NCBI GenBank assembly: GCA_934045905.1
Contig: OW203762.1
Coordinates: forward strand, 52,663,411-52,727,410
Reading direction: 5' to 3'
DNA: 64,000 bases
Source of the DNA: Leuctra nigra
Taxonomy: Eukaryota > Arthropoda > Insecta > Plecoptera > Leuctridae
A program made the translations under genes and the position numbers. Below are positions 51,669 through 63,600 of this stretch, piece by piece. Positions within the stretch are counted from its first letter, which is position 1. The number at the start of each line of letters is the position of its first letter. The notes beneath the pieces are model-generated. The model was not told where the DNA came from. It saw only the letters and a program-made list of their open reading frames with translations, and ran no database searches.

Positions 51669-53846
51669 TGGCAGAATCCTTGCCTTGACAGAATCCTGTC
51701 GGCGTCCCTGAGCGAGAGCACCTTTAGGACTCCAGGAGTCCCTCGGGATCCTGTACTTCGCCTGCAGCATGGCCGAGTCATGCGAGCTGTCATATTATGT
51801 CCCCGTGATGGAGATCAAAGCGCCGCGTCAATGAGCCGTGTGACGTGGGCGGGCGTCGCATTGTTGACGCCGGTTGATTCACTCGGACATCGCGTTGTTT
51901 CTACGCTCTTCACTCATTTTATTAGGAACAATTGATTTATTCATATTCAAATTCCCCCTCCACAATGCGTGGCGCTGAAAGATAACCACTTTGAAGTGCC
52001 GGGGCCACCGCCCTTGAAGGCATGTCACACCATTACCAATGGACAAATCCTGTTTACTTTTACAATCTTAAAAGCGTCGATTTCCAACAGAGATATCAGC
52101 AAAAGCACTCGGCTCGAATGCGTATGTCTTTGAATGCAATCGTATCTGTCTACACGGCTATTGTTGACGACCTCGCCAGCGCGGCGCCCGTCAAAGAGAA
52201 ATTAGTCTTTTCGATGCTCTCTTGGAAATAAACGATGTATAATGAATCTTCACATTGCGTCCGACCACATTTCCTGCCCGAGACGCTAAATAAACCGACA
52301 AACGAGTACTAAAATAAAATTACACATCAGACGGTGGGAATTGTCATACGTAAGGTACATAATAGGACGAGTTTTTGTTCGATCCTCCCTTCCAATGTCG
52401 GCGCTTCAAACGCGAAGCAGATGTATGACGTTCCCTGGAACTGCGGACATTGTCTCCAATAATAGAAAACCTCTGCTGTCGAATAATGCGTTTAATCGGA
52501 AGATTTACTCCCGTACAATAGGAATTAACGCCTCGAGGTCTTGCGTGGGGAATCAATGGTAGAAGACGAATGAAAAAGCAGAGTCATTAACATGATGAGG
52601 CATTTCTAAGCGCGAGGAAGTGGCGTAGTTTTATTAGCGGTGTCGGCGGAGATCAAAGCGGCGATGTAAGTGGCTCTCTCTGGGCAGGTGTGGCGTGGCG
52701 ACCAAGCCAGGTGGAAACCTACCTGAGTTCGCGGCCGCCATTAGCGGGGTGGTGTCACGTGACAGTACAGTGTCTGTCGCATCGCAAATAAAGTCGATTC
52801 TCTGGGAAACAGCAGGTATTTACGATGTGTGACGTCCTGCCAGCGAGGACCTGAAACTCGTCATGGAGCTGAGCGCCGCGCCGCGAGGCAGACGCGCAAA
52901 ACTTCTCAATCTAAAGGCACTTTGCTGGCAATTAGCGATTACCTAACAGAGAAGAAGAATTGCTGAAAAGTAGAAAATCGTACTACACTTCGTTCTTTTA
53001 TCAAAGCAAAGTATTTCTTTCTGAAAAGCAAAGAGGTCCAGATCAGCAATATAGCCCACCTCCTCGCCCTGTGTCTGTGATGCCGATCTCTTTGACAGCG
53101 TCTGTGCACTTCACAGAAAACTCTCTCACTCTCTCCTTTGTTTCTTGTTCACTCTGCACAAAAGCACCGAGGATGAAAGGCTTATTGATGTAACCTTACT
53201 CTTTGAAGTTCTGCCAATGCCTTAGCTTGACACACTGCACAAAGATTCTTAGCTCTTCCTTCACGAATTGGTAATAAAAAGATGGGCCTTTGTGCCCCTA
53301 CCATCTCCACTTTACTTCAAACCTTGTTCTTGTTATTATTATAATGCTGCTAGGTAAGGGAAACTTTTATGCTTTTATTCTTTCAAGTTAAAAGGACATG
53401 ATTATTAAAAAACTACTCTCACAGAGGGAAATGAATGAATGTCTACGCCGGGATTTCCTTTGAGCTAACAAAGTCCAAGTAGTTTGCACCAGCTCTTTGG
53501 TAATGTATTTTAATTGCAATTTATATCATGGTATAAATATTTATTTCGTAAGTTTTAACTTTGCATTAAAAGTTTAACAATTATTATGTAACAGTCACTC
53601 TATATTACATCAACATAATATTACTATTTATATTTGATACACATGCTGAATGAAGCTATCTTTATGGAATCATTTTGTCTTCTGATAGGGGAAAAATGAT
53701 AGGGAATAAAGTTAAACATAAGAGAGAGGATTATGCAATGTGGAATACTTTTCCATAGCTCATTGAGAATTGGCGCCCTGGATGGCTCACAAGTTAACAT
53801 AAAATATAATCTAATTAATAATTTAATAAACCAAAGTAGACACCAT

Positions 53847-53852
53847 TTTATT
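53847..53852 (-). terminator. candidate Sec5 polyadenylation signal
   Basis: On the minus strand this reads AATAAA, about 670 nt downstream of the Sec5 stop and beyond the 115-bp repeats and a miniature transposon. The surrounding DNA is AT-rich, so a chance match is possible and another signal may be used. Confidence 0.25.
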
Positions 53853-53974
53853 TTACAAAATCAAAAAATTTTGGAGATGCTTCATAACATTTCATATTTC
53901 ATAAAATACAAGTGTCTCTCTTGTTACAGAAAATTTAATTTGTTTTTACTATAGGTACCTAAATATTATCTCTA

Positions 53975-54119
53975 AGGGCCGATTTTTCAATTCTCTGCTA
54001 AAACCAGTAATTAGTTTTAAATGGTCATTCAAGGAATGTCGATGGTTGTTGCCATGGCAATACTATATCAACTGTGATCAACTGTTTAAAATTTAGCAGA
54101 GCATTGCAAAACTAGCCCT
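53975..54119. mobile_element. MITE in the Sec5 3' region
   Basis: Inverted ends AGGGCCGATTTTTCAATTCT and GCATTGCAAAACTAGCCCT, with TCTGCTAAA and TTTAGCAGA just inside. The centre is GTTGTTGCCATGGCAATA. A partial relative lies at 55245-55337 (GTTGCCATGGCAAT, CGAAAACTGGTCC). On the minus strand it would be in the 3' UTR or just past it. Confidence 0.6.
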
Positions 54120-54188
54120 AAATCATAATGAGATGAAATTAAGCTACAAACTTAAATAATACACAGTCTTGTCTCCACTCTCCTTTGT

Positions 54189-54538
54189 CTCCGTGGCAAG
54201 TTGAAAGTGGGACAAGTAGACGTAGAGTAAGCATCTTACATGGGAGTCTCCCAGTACACGGGCAAGGTCATGTGACCGCACGGCTATCATCACATCCCCG
54301 GACCTCCGTGGCAAGTTGTAAGTGGGACGAGTAGACGTAGAGTAAGCATCTTACATGGGAGTCTCCCAGTACACGGGCAAGGTCATGTGACCGCACGGCT
54401 ATCATCACATCCCCGGACCTCCGTGGCAAGTTGAAAGTGGGACGAGTAGACGTAGAGTAAGCATCTTACATGGGAGTCTCCCAGTACACGGGCAAGGTCA
54501 TGTGACCTCACGGCTATCATCACATCCCCGGACCTCCG
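54189..54538. repeat. 115-bp tandem repeat, 3 copies, across the Sec5 stop codon and 3' UTR
   Basis: Copies begin at 54191, 54306 and 54421 with a period of 115 bp, and they differ at only a few positions (for example GTTGAAAG or GTTGTAAG, and CCGCACGG or CCTCACGG). Each carries CGTGGCAAGTTG, TTACATGGGAGTCTCCCAG and ATCACATCCCCGGACCTCC. The right-most copy includes the real Sec5 stop codon. The other two carry extra copies of the same terminal codons, downstream in the transcript and untranslated. Confidence 0.95.
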
Positions 54539-54613
54539 GTCTTGGGCTCGCTGAAGCACAGCAGTTGAAGTCGCATGCGGGACCGGAATCCAGCCAGTAC
54601 GTCGTCCACCACC
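54520..54613 (-). CDS. Sec5: Sec5 exon 7: last coding exon and stop codon
   Basis: This short terminal exon was identified by homology to the C-terminus of vertebrate Sec5. The acceptor is TTGACCTGCAG, and AA from exon 6 plus G gives lysine. The peptide VVDDVLAGFRSRMRLQLLCF matches the conserved C-terminal helix and is followed by SEPKTGGPGM and TGA (54522-54520). The frame fits exactly. The last few codons and the stop lie within the right-most copy of a 115-bp tandem repeat that forms the start of the 3' UTR. Confidence 0.88.
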
Positions 54614-57600
54614 CTGCAGGTCAACACACAAGTAGTGAGTCTTCAACCACTGCTCAGTAATGCACTTTCTCTCAGCTTAGAATGACTCACCTAACGACAA
54701 ATGCATGATGTCGGCAGTCAGGACAATCAGATATGTAACCAACTGTTCTTTTCGCTGAGATTTTACTGCCAATGACTAACTGAGATTTTGACTCAACAGG
54801 CTTGGTAAATAAGCCAATGGCGAAATAGATTAAACAATCTGTCCAAATGTACATTCTGTGTTTCCCGATGATAAAATTGTAGTAATAGCAAAATATAAAA
54901 GTGACACGTTCTATTTGTCTTAAGTTTAATTTTTATAGCAGGTAGGTATACTTTTCACAGTGCATTATCATTATGTCCAACAAGTTTACAGTTTTATGTA
55001 AAATACACTTGGGACATTTTCTTCCATACCTACCTTGTTCAAGTATAGGAGTAAGTAACAGGGGGTCATTCCTGTACGTTTTTAGTCTCTTAAGTCAGGT
55101 ATCGTATCGTAACTTTTGTTTACTCTAATGTTAATGTCCATAACAACGGTTGCTACTCTCTTAAAATGTAAGATAAGAGAGGTAAAATGCGTACAGGAAT
55201 CACACCCGAGATTGATAGTAGTCATTCCAGGTGTGTCAGTGTATGGTTAGTGGTTGTTTTGTTGCCATGGCAATCAAGACCTAATCTACTGTTTAACTGA
55301 ACAACTCATTGAATAGAACATCGAAAACTGGTCCATAGACTTGAAAAATAGTCAACAATTTTATTGCCATATTCTCAGTTAAAATGAGCCCTGAAAAACA
55401 TCTTGAAAGAAGAGAAAAGTGACATAGAACTCCAAGATACGATCCTCATTGAGCCAGGCAAAATCAAAGCAAGTTTGGACCAGGGTGCCTATTCTCAAGT
55501 TGAGAATAGACTAGGCTCAAGTTGTATGCGAAAATGTTCGACTATGTGAATTTTGTTTTTTCAATGATTTAATTAGCTGAATCCATTATGCAGTGGCTCA
55601 TTTCCGCATGCGAACATTTCAACAAATCTCTGTAACTCAGATGTAGAAAGTCAAAGTAAATTTCAATGATTTTTGAGGTGATCTAAAACCACCTCATTTG
55701 AGGTGAATTCTGTCTTCATCCAATCATATTTTTTGAAGTTGGTATTTCATAATCATAACACTCAGTGATTGCTGACTTCAGTCGAGTTGAGTGGAGTTGA
55801 GTGGTTGAGTGGAGTTTGTTTACATGATCCCAAAAGCATGTGAAAGTGTGGACACTGAAAGTTATGCAATACGCCTCCGAAGTGCGGCAGAACGGCGAAA
55901 CTTTGGGTAGGGAACATTACCTCATAACGCTATGGCTACCGTGTAAAAAGTAGAAATATGAATAAAGAAATACGTAATATTAGCTTGTTCCTAAGTAAAA
56001 CTGTTTGCTATGTTGTGGTATTCTTGAATACATTTCCCAATGCTGCTATTCCTTTGATGTATATATGCCCAAATGAATTTATGTAGCCAGAGAAAAGGAA
56101 CTGCTCGACTTGAATGCAAAGTCAAGTGTTGAAGTGACACAAAAATCTCAGTTTTGTTTAAGTAAACTTTGATGAATCCAGTGGGCTGTGGCATAATCGT
56201 GCATTATAAATATTTACAAACAAAATCAATAATAGACTCACTTCAGTCAGTTTTACTTCAGCACAAGTCAATATTCTTATTTCTTTATTAATATTCTACA
56301 ATTTAACACGGCGGCCATAGCTTTTTCAATACTCACCCTCACCATTCATTCGCATTTCATCCACCAGGTAAACGCTAATTGCCAAGCTAGCGGTGCGCAT
56401 ATGCCTATTTCGGCTATTTGGCTATTTGGCGCATATGGCTATTTCGCATATGGCATATGGCACCCTATAGGTATAGTAGGGAATAAACAAATCTGACAGC
56501 GGCAGTCCAAAGTTCATATATTTAGAGTGATTATTTATGAAAGAAAGATATTTATTCTTAAGCTGGGTTCCCATACTTCGCATCGAATTCGCTTCCGGTT
56601 CGCTTCGCTTTCGCAAAATGGCTACCTTTTAACAAAGTAAATCGTCCATGTTTACATTCCCATGTTCGCGTGTTTCGGTTTCGTTTCGGTTTGGTCAAAG
56701 TTAAAATTGGCTCAACTTTAACGAAACCGAAACACGCGAACATGCGAATGTAAACATGGACGATTTCCTTTGTTAAAAGGTAGCCATTTTGCGAAAGCGA
56801 AGCGAACTGGAAGCGAATTCGATGCGAAGTATGGGAACCCAGCTTTACACATTTTCAAGTTAAATATTCATCTGAGAAATATTATTTATCTATTATAGCT
56901 TTGACACATTTCCCTTACCCTCTCAGCCTCCATTTTTCTACCCTTGTGACGTCACGGGCAGGATTCCTATAGACTTATACTTACAGACACTTAGACGTGC
57001 CCAAAAAGGAAACAAATGCCTTTGAGGCTTTCTACTTGAGGCACTGATCCGGATGTTTGCAAGACATGAGTACACTGATAATGAATGGCTCACTTGTTAT
57101 CGGCATCCGTGGTGAGCGGGGGAATGGCCTCCACCGACTCGTCGAAGAAGCTGACGGCTCGAGGCGTGGCGTAGATCTTGACCGAGTCTCGGATGGCTCT
57201 GATGTCGGCTCGCGCCTGCTGGTTGCCCTCGCGGCTGAACCGAGTGACGCAGGACATGAGTCGCGACAGCTCCTCCGCCACGGTCTCCACGATCTGACGC
57301 AGCACCCGCGGCACCAGGCTGGGCGACACTCGGTGCACCTGCGGCACATCGCACTTCGTCAGTACACTCCTCGTTGGATGTCAGGTCAAGGTCTGTTGAC
57401 TCGGTTCTGCTTTTATCCAGTTTCAAGTGTGAGACAGGTCATACCGTCTCATCAGTCATCAAGCTGATATTTTACATGCAACTGACCAGGACTATGAAAG
57501 AGTAAGAGAGAGGGAAAGCAGAATGGGTAGACCAAGTGAGGTGGGATGTGGAGGAAAGAGGTGAGGAATGGAGACTGTGACAACAAGAAGATTGTGGGTG

Positions 57601-60600
57601 GACAGAGAGAGATGGAGAGGCAACATGCCGAGACATATGCAGAGAGAAAGTGAGGACATCATCCAGCTGACATCACTGAAGGGAAGGTCCAAGATAGGAG
57701 GAGGACAGCTGTTGAACAAAACCTCCAATTGGTTGAACAAATAAATAGGTACCTACTTTATTTTGATACCAAGTTGAAATTCTGCAAGGTCATCAATACC
57801 AAAGTGTGTAATACTCTCAGTCAAATTGGTCAAGAACGCAAGAATCATTAAAATTTAAACTTATGTACAACCTATATAGTTGCCAAAATTTATCTTCACT
57901 TAGAGTAAATGAAACCACACATTCATCATGCAAATGATTGGGACTGGGGTTTTCTTTCTTTACAGATTATGGGTTGCTGTTACAAAGTTGATTGACTGGA
58001 TTGTGTAAAATATGTTATGGCATTTTGGTTCGAGGTGTTGTACATGGGCTTGCTCATCAACGCTTTACTCTGAATGGTTTCCTACTAATAAGATCAGATA
58101 CCTCTGCAAGAACGCCGATCATGTTGGCGATGATCTCCTTAGCGTACGGCCGGACATCCGTCGGCTTGCGAGTCGTGTCCCAGTCGAACCGGCCGAGGTA
58201 CATCGATGGCTCGATCGTGCCCACCAGGGGGTCGCTCTTGTGCTCCAGATACGCCTCCAGGATCTTTCGGTCCAGAGTGTTGAGGGCGTTGGAAGCGATC
58301 GCGATGGGCTGGGCCGTGGAGGGGTAGTTACTGCGCTTGAACAGCTCCGACAGCCGCGGCAGGACAATGTTCAGAGTGTACTGGCAGTTGCCGAGCGTCG
58401 TCAACAGTCGCTGCTCCCAGCTCGGCTGATTGTCTTCTCTGGAAATCAACGCAAGAAGCACAGATTAGAAATGTTTTACAAGACCAGTACTATTACAATA
58501 TACTCATGGAATTAAAGAACAAAACAATGAGATGTAACGATGTAAATTATTCCTTGTGCTTAAGGCGTCTAATAGAAGGCTGTGGGCGTGGTAATATATT
58601 TAATGGCAGTGATTTGTGCAGGACTAGTTGTGATTGTTGATCAGTGTTCAGTGTTCAGTCGTAAGGAATCTGCCTGAATAGGAGACAATTCTAATCAAGC
58701 GCAACACTAAGTAAATCTTGAAACATATCACTACTAGACCAATAAAGTAGAGACGGTACTAGGTGACTCGGACATGGACCGGAGAGCAAACAAGATGCAT
58801 GCAATCACTAAGGTGCTGTAAGACCCTAAGTATTATGCTTAAGTAGTACCTAATACTTGTTTGAGAGAGGGGAGGACAGAAACATTAGCAGAATGAATAT
58901 TGCAGAATATTGCAGAATGAATGAATATTATTGCAGAATGAATATTGGAAATATCCCCAAAATCTTGAATAGGTACCTATTATTATATTATACTATACTG
59001 GTTGAAATTTTGGAGATATTTTTATAGACTTAAATTGATGTTTTTAACCCCATATAAAATGTGACCACATATCATGGGAACTCTTCTTATTCAAAAATAT
59101 CTTAAACGTCAAAATCAGTTTCTAAATGTTAAAAATTCCTGCAAAATTCCCATTTTGGGGTTTATTCTTAGGAATATTCCTGAGAATAAGGCTCATAAAA
59201 AGTCACAAAATTAATCAATCTGCACTAAAAACTAACATCCCTCTGCCACCCTACCAGTTCCCCTCCCCATCATATTATTAAGCTTGATTTACACGGGTCA
59301 ATGTATTGATCAATACATTGAATTCAAGAGGCTGTGCACATGAGCAGAGCCTCTTTTGATATGATAAAGTGACTCTGCTCATGTGCACAGCCTCTTGAAT
59401 TCAATGTATTGATCAATACATTGACCCGTGTAAATCAAGCTTAAGACCACATGACTGCGACGTGTAATTACCCGGCCGCACGGAAGGGAGCCGGGGAGCC
59501 GATGAGCTGTGAGACGGCCGACGAGTGGTCGTCGTGGTTCATGTCCTCGCTGCTGAAGGCCAGCCTGTCCAGCGCCTCGGCGAAGCCCAGCAGCGTGGCC
59601 TGCAGCAGCGCCGCGAGCTCCCGCTGCGCCACGGGGCTGTCGAGCAGCGGCGCCTCCCTCAGCTCGCTCACCAGCACCGACTCCTTCACCAGCTCCACCA
59701 CCTCCAGCACCTTGCTCTCGAACTTGGCCGGCAGCTGCGTGATGCCGCCGTGCTTGCTGTCCACCTCGATGCGCCACGTCTCCGTCTGGTGCAGCGTCTT
59801 GATGTGGTCCGTCGCCTGGTGGAACAGCGTGCTCATGCAGTGGACTCTGAAACATGCCACAACTCAGACTCAAACACACCTTCTCAAAAGGACTTAAATT
59901 TCATTTAGGGTCTCGTGAGATGAATGATACACCAAATCCATTGGCCAAAAATGATATACCATCATACAAATTACGAAATTATTAGGGGTGTGCGAATAGA
60001 GATTTTTGACTTCGAATACGAATATCGAATAATTGACAAAAATATTTTGAATATCGAATCGAATATCGAATAATTGGAACCTAAATTAAAAGACATAATA
60101 TCAATTTAAAAAAATAATTGGACACCAAACTCTTTTCAAATGACAGAATGAAAGATGGCCATGAAGTAATATGCAAGGATCATATTGTTGTCACTAATTA
60201 TCACAAAAAATTAAATTAACAGGAACAAAAGGAGTATGAGGAAGGTCTATCTAGAGGAACAATAACCTACAAATAATATTCCCTCGAAATCAAAATGGCA
60301 GCCATGACTATTTTCGGTTGGAGTTTTAGACTTTGCAACAGTTGGCAGCATTGAAAAACACTCCCATTTGAGAAATGGCGGGATAATGTTGAATTAAAAG
60401 ACATGAACTATTCGAAAATTTTCGAATATTCGAATTTTCGAAGTATTCGAAATTTCGAATGCTTGATTTTTGAATACCAAATCGAATATTCGAACCAAAT
60501 ATTTTCGAATATTCGCACACCCCTAGAAATTATGTATTGCTGCACACCAGCCAAGTCGTAAGTGTTACAATAAAACAATTTTTTAACTTTTCCTCTGGTA

Positions 60601-63600
60601 ATGTCAAATGTTAAAATAAATACACGATATTTCGTCCGTGCGCTCGACGGGCTTTGTCAAGTATGAATGACTTTTATAAAGTCGTAGGTACTGTGTTTGC
60701 AAACGCTAATACAACATACCGTTAAATTGCCCAAATGTAATATAATCCTGAGGAGCCGACCAAACACAAAAATTACACCAAGCAACCGAATGACATTTTC
60801 GACCATTTCGGCAATTTAAATTTCGCGTTGAACTGGGAAATATTTTGATTTGTTGCTATGACATGACAGTGACACACACTACCACATATTCCAAATTTGG
60901 GAACTGATGCCGTTTGAGAAGCTAGAAGGCTCTGAAAACAGTGAAATTATCCAACTTTTTAACTGCAACATGATGATTCTAATGATATGATATCCTTTTG
61001 TTTTAGGAGAGTAATGAGCAAATTAATTGAGTGAATTGGAAATAATTTCCTCTTCAAATAAAATCGAGTTACATCCCTTCCTTGACTCACCTCAAGTCAA
61101 ATATAAGCGTAGCGACAATGTCAAGTGCTTCACTGGGCAGATCCAGCTGGATGAGTGAGGAGTACGTTGACCGCACGTAACGCAAGCAATGTGGCAGCCA
61201 CGGCCCGATGCTGTCCGCACCTGATGTGGGCCACGTGCCGTAGCTTTGGCGCTGGCTCGCTGGCATGCGGTCCAGAGAGTGAGGCAAGATGGCGGCACGC
61301 AGGAGCAGGGAGAAACCCTCGATGGTTTGAAGAATCATACGCTGAGGAGAACAACAGCATTGGTTACAAGCAATTCTAAATTCAATAACATTCAATTTGA
61401 GTTCAAAGAATGAAAATCTTAACTTTCAATAAAATGTGTTCGGTTATCAGTAGGTAGGTAGGCCTTTAAAAAGTTTGAGTAATTGATACCTAGCCTAGGT
61501 ACACTTAACAATTGATAAATGAAAGAAATGGAGTGGCTGTAATAAATGTGATGGCATCATCCGATGAACACTATGCTAACTCTTTGTCTAACTCTAGTAG
61601 GTGAGCTCGGATTTCATTAATCATTGATAAAGGATTGATTGTCAAGGAACCTGACCAGCAGCCAATCAGTTTTGTTCAAATACTGTTTTATGATTTGTTG
61701 GGTGTACCTACTTATCAACTAGAGGTGACTGATGTGACGTGAGGCTTGCATCTTGAGGTCTATATTTCTACCAAACTAATTGAAAACTACATTTGTTTTT
61801 GTAAGATTAACCAGATTAACGTTGAATGAAAATCGTCCTCCATTATTTCCTTTCAAATTACAAATTAAGTCACCAATATTGTTTTCTATCAATGTATATG
61901 GTGTTATGACAATGGCCAAATGTATTAGGTAGCTGTGTATGACTTTGAGCTGTCACTACGTGAGTGTGCGTGTACTCTATATTCAAATGTGATTCTAGGT
62001 CTAGGTAATCTCTGAATGTCAAATAATTACTAAAAACAATTACAGGTACATACTTTGATTTGGGCATGTCTTCCAGGCTCCACTTTCACATGTAGTTCTC
62101 CGCTGAAGTACGACAGGCCAAGTTTCCAGAAATCAGGAAATCTATTTGTTACAATCTCCGTTAATTCTTCCACGAAAATAACACGCTGTGGAATTGAGTT
62201 AGCCCATCCTTCCTGGACATTATTAGCCTGAGTTTTATTGAACTTGTTTGAGGATGGCGTGGCCTGCAAGTTGTTCTTGACAGATTTACTCATCTCCTCT
62301 AAGCTTGTAGCTTCCGCGGCAATGTGTTCGTCTTTGCACGCGTTCAGCTGCCGAGTTATGTACGAGGAATGGCAAGTGATCCCGTCCCAAGCCGGATCGC
62401 CCGGAGCTTCCAGGTTCTCTAGGTTACGGATTATTTTCTTCTGCTCCTCCAGACTTATAGGCATACCTTGCAGCTTCGTGCGAAGAATTTCGCGGAGATG
62501 GCTAATGCGCTGTTCAACTTCAAATAGTACCTTTTTGAATATTACAATATCTGTTTTACTGAAAAGGTTCTTAGCTCGTGCATAGTCATTAATTACAACA
62601 TCATAATCTCCCTTCCGTATGTTCCGTTCTATTGTCACCGGTAGACTAAACAAGAACTTAAACCTTTGTAAAACACCCAGAGCATTGCGAGTAGCATCGG
62701 CCCTGTCTCTTCTCGATAGAACTTCTTCAAAAAGTTTGTGAGCTTCAGCCATCGACTCTTTGATTGACTTTTCCACTTTTACAGTAGGATCTGCTCCGTG
62801 CTCTTTGACATCGGATTCAAACTTTTCCTTCAAGATTGTAAGAGTGTCTAGCTGATCCATGACAGATCCAACATTTGCTTTCAGAAAGGACAATTGCCCC
62901 TCTTTCTGCCCCTCAACTTTGCGCCGCAGAAAAGCCAAACCGGCGCGGAGATCATCAAATGTTGTAGCGTGGTGATGTTCGAGAAGAAACCAACCAGCGA
63001 CAAACTGTTCTGAAGCCAAATCCCCGCAACCTCCATCAGTGAAGAGCTCCAGCAGATCATCTTCAGGAAACTTCTTACTGGAAAATAAAAAGTGTGAATT
63101 TAAGATGTTGTTAGGTATACATAATGACAGCAGAAATATATTGTGCCAAAGGAGAGAAAGAACATTGATAATGAGCCTGAAACTAATGGCGTTTTCGACT
63201 GGTCGCACTAGGTTTGCACTCCATTTGAAATTTGCGTCTTGAGTTTTGTATGGTGACGTCATTTCAGTGCAAACCTAGTGTAGCCCCAGTGCGGCCGTCA
63301 AAAACGCCATCATTTGTTGCTTTGAAATTTGGATTTGAGAGTTTGTAGATAGGTTACTACTACATACTCATTCCCTTCGACTGAGAGCCCTAAAGGATCT
63401 TCTTGCTGATAGCTGGCGGGTGACAGCGATCTGCGTCCCCAAGCCAAGGTTTGCATTGGTGGCGCTTCATCAATCCATACTGCGCTCTCTTTCATTGGTC
63501 CAATGGTTTCATGATAGCCTCGGAACTGAACGGTCGATGTTCCTACTCCTCCCGAACGAGTGGTAACAATAATGTCACCACGGCCTTTTCCTGGTCCAGA

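Larger units (their letters stand above)
49991..53974. other. intergenic downstream of Sec5
   Basis: GC-rich patch at about 50420-51120 with several short frames and a weak tRNA-like GGGTTCGAGTACC near 51078. GTCACGTGAC at 52754. The right part is AT-rich. No exon supported. Confidence 0.45.

Noticed and set aside
57090..57092. TGA here as the true Sec5 stop
   Set aside because: It would remove the conserved C-terminal helix, which is found intact at 54613-54520 with matching phase and splice sites.
57057..59908. Plus-strand frames opposite Sec5 exons 4, 5 and 6
   Set aside because: Antisense shadows of GC-rich coding exons; the minus strand has the conserved protein and splice sites.
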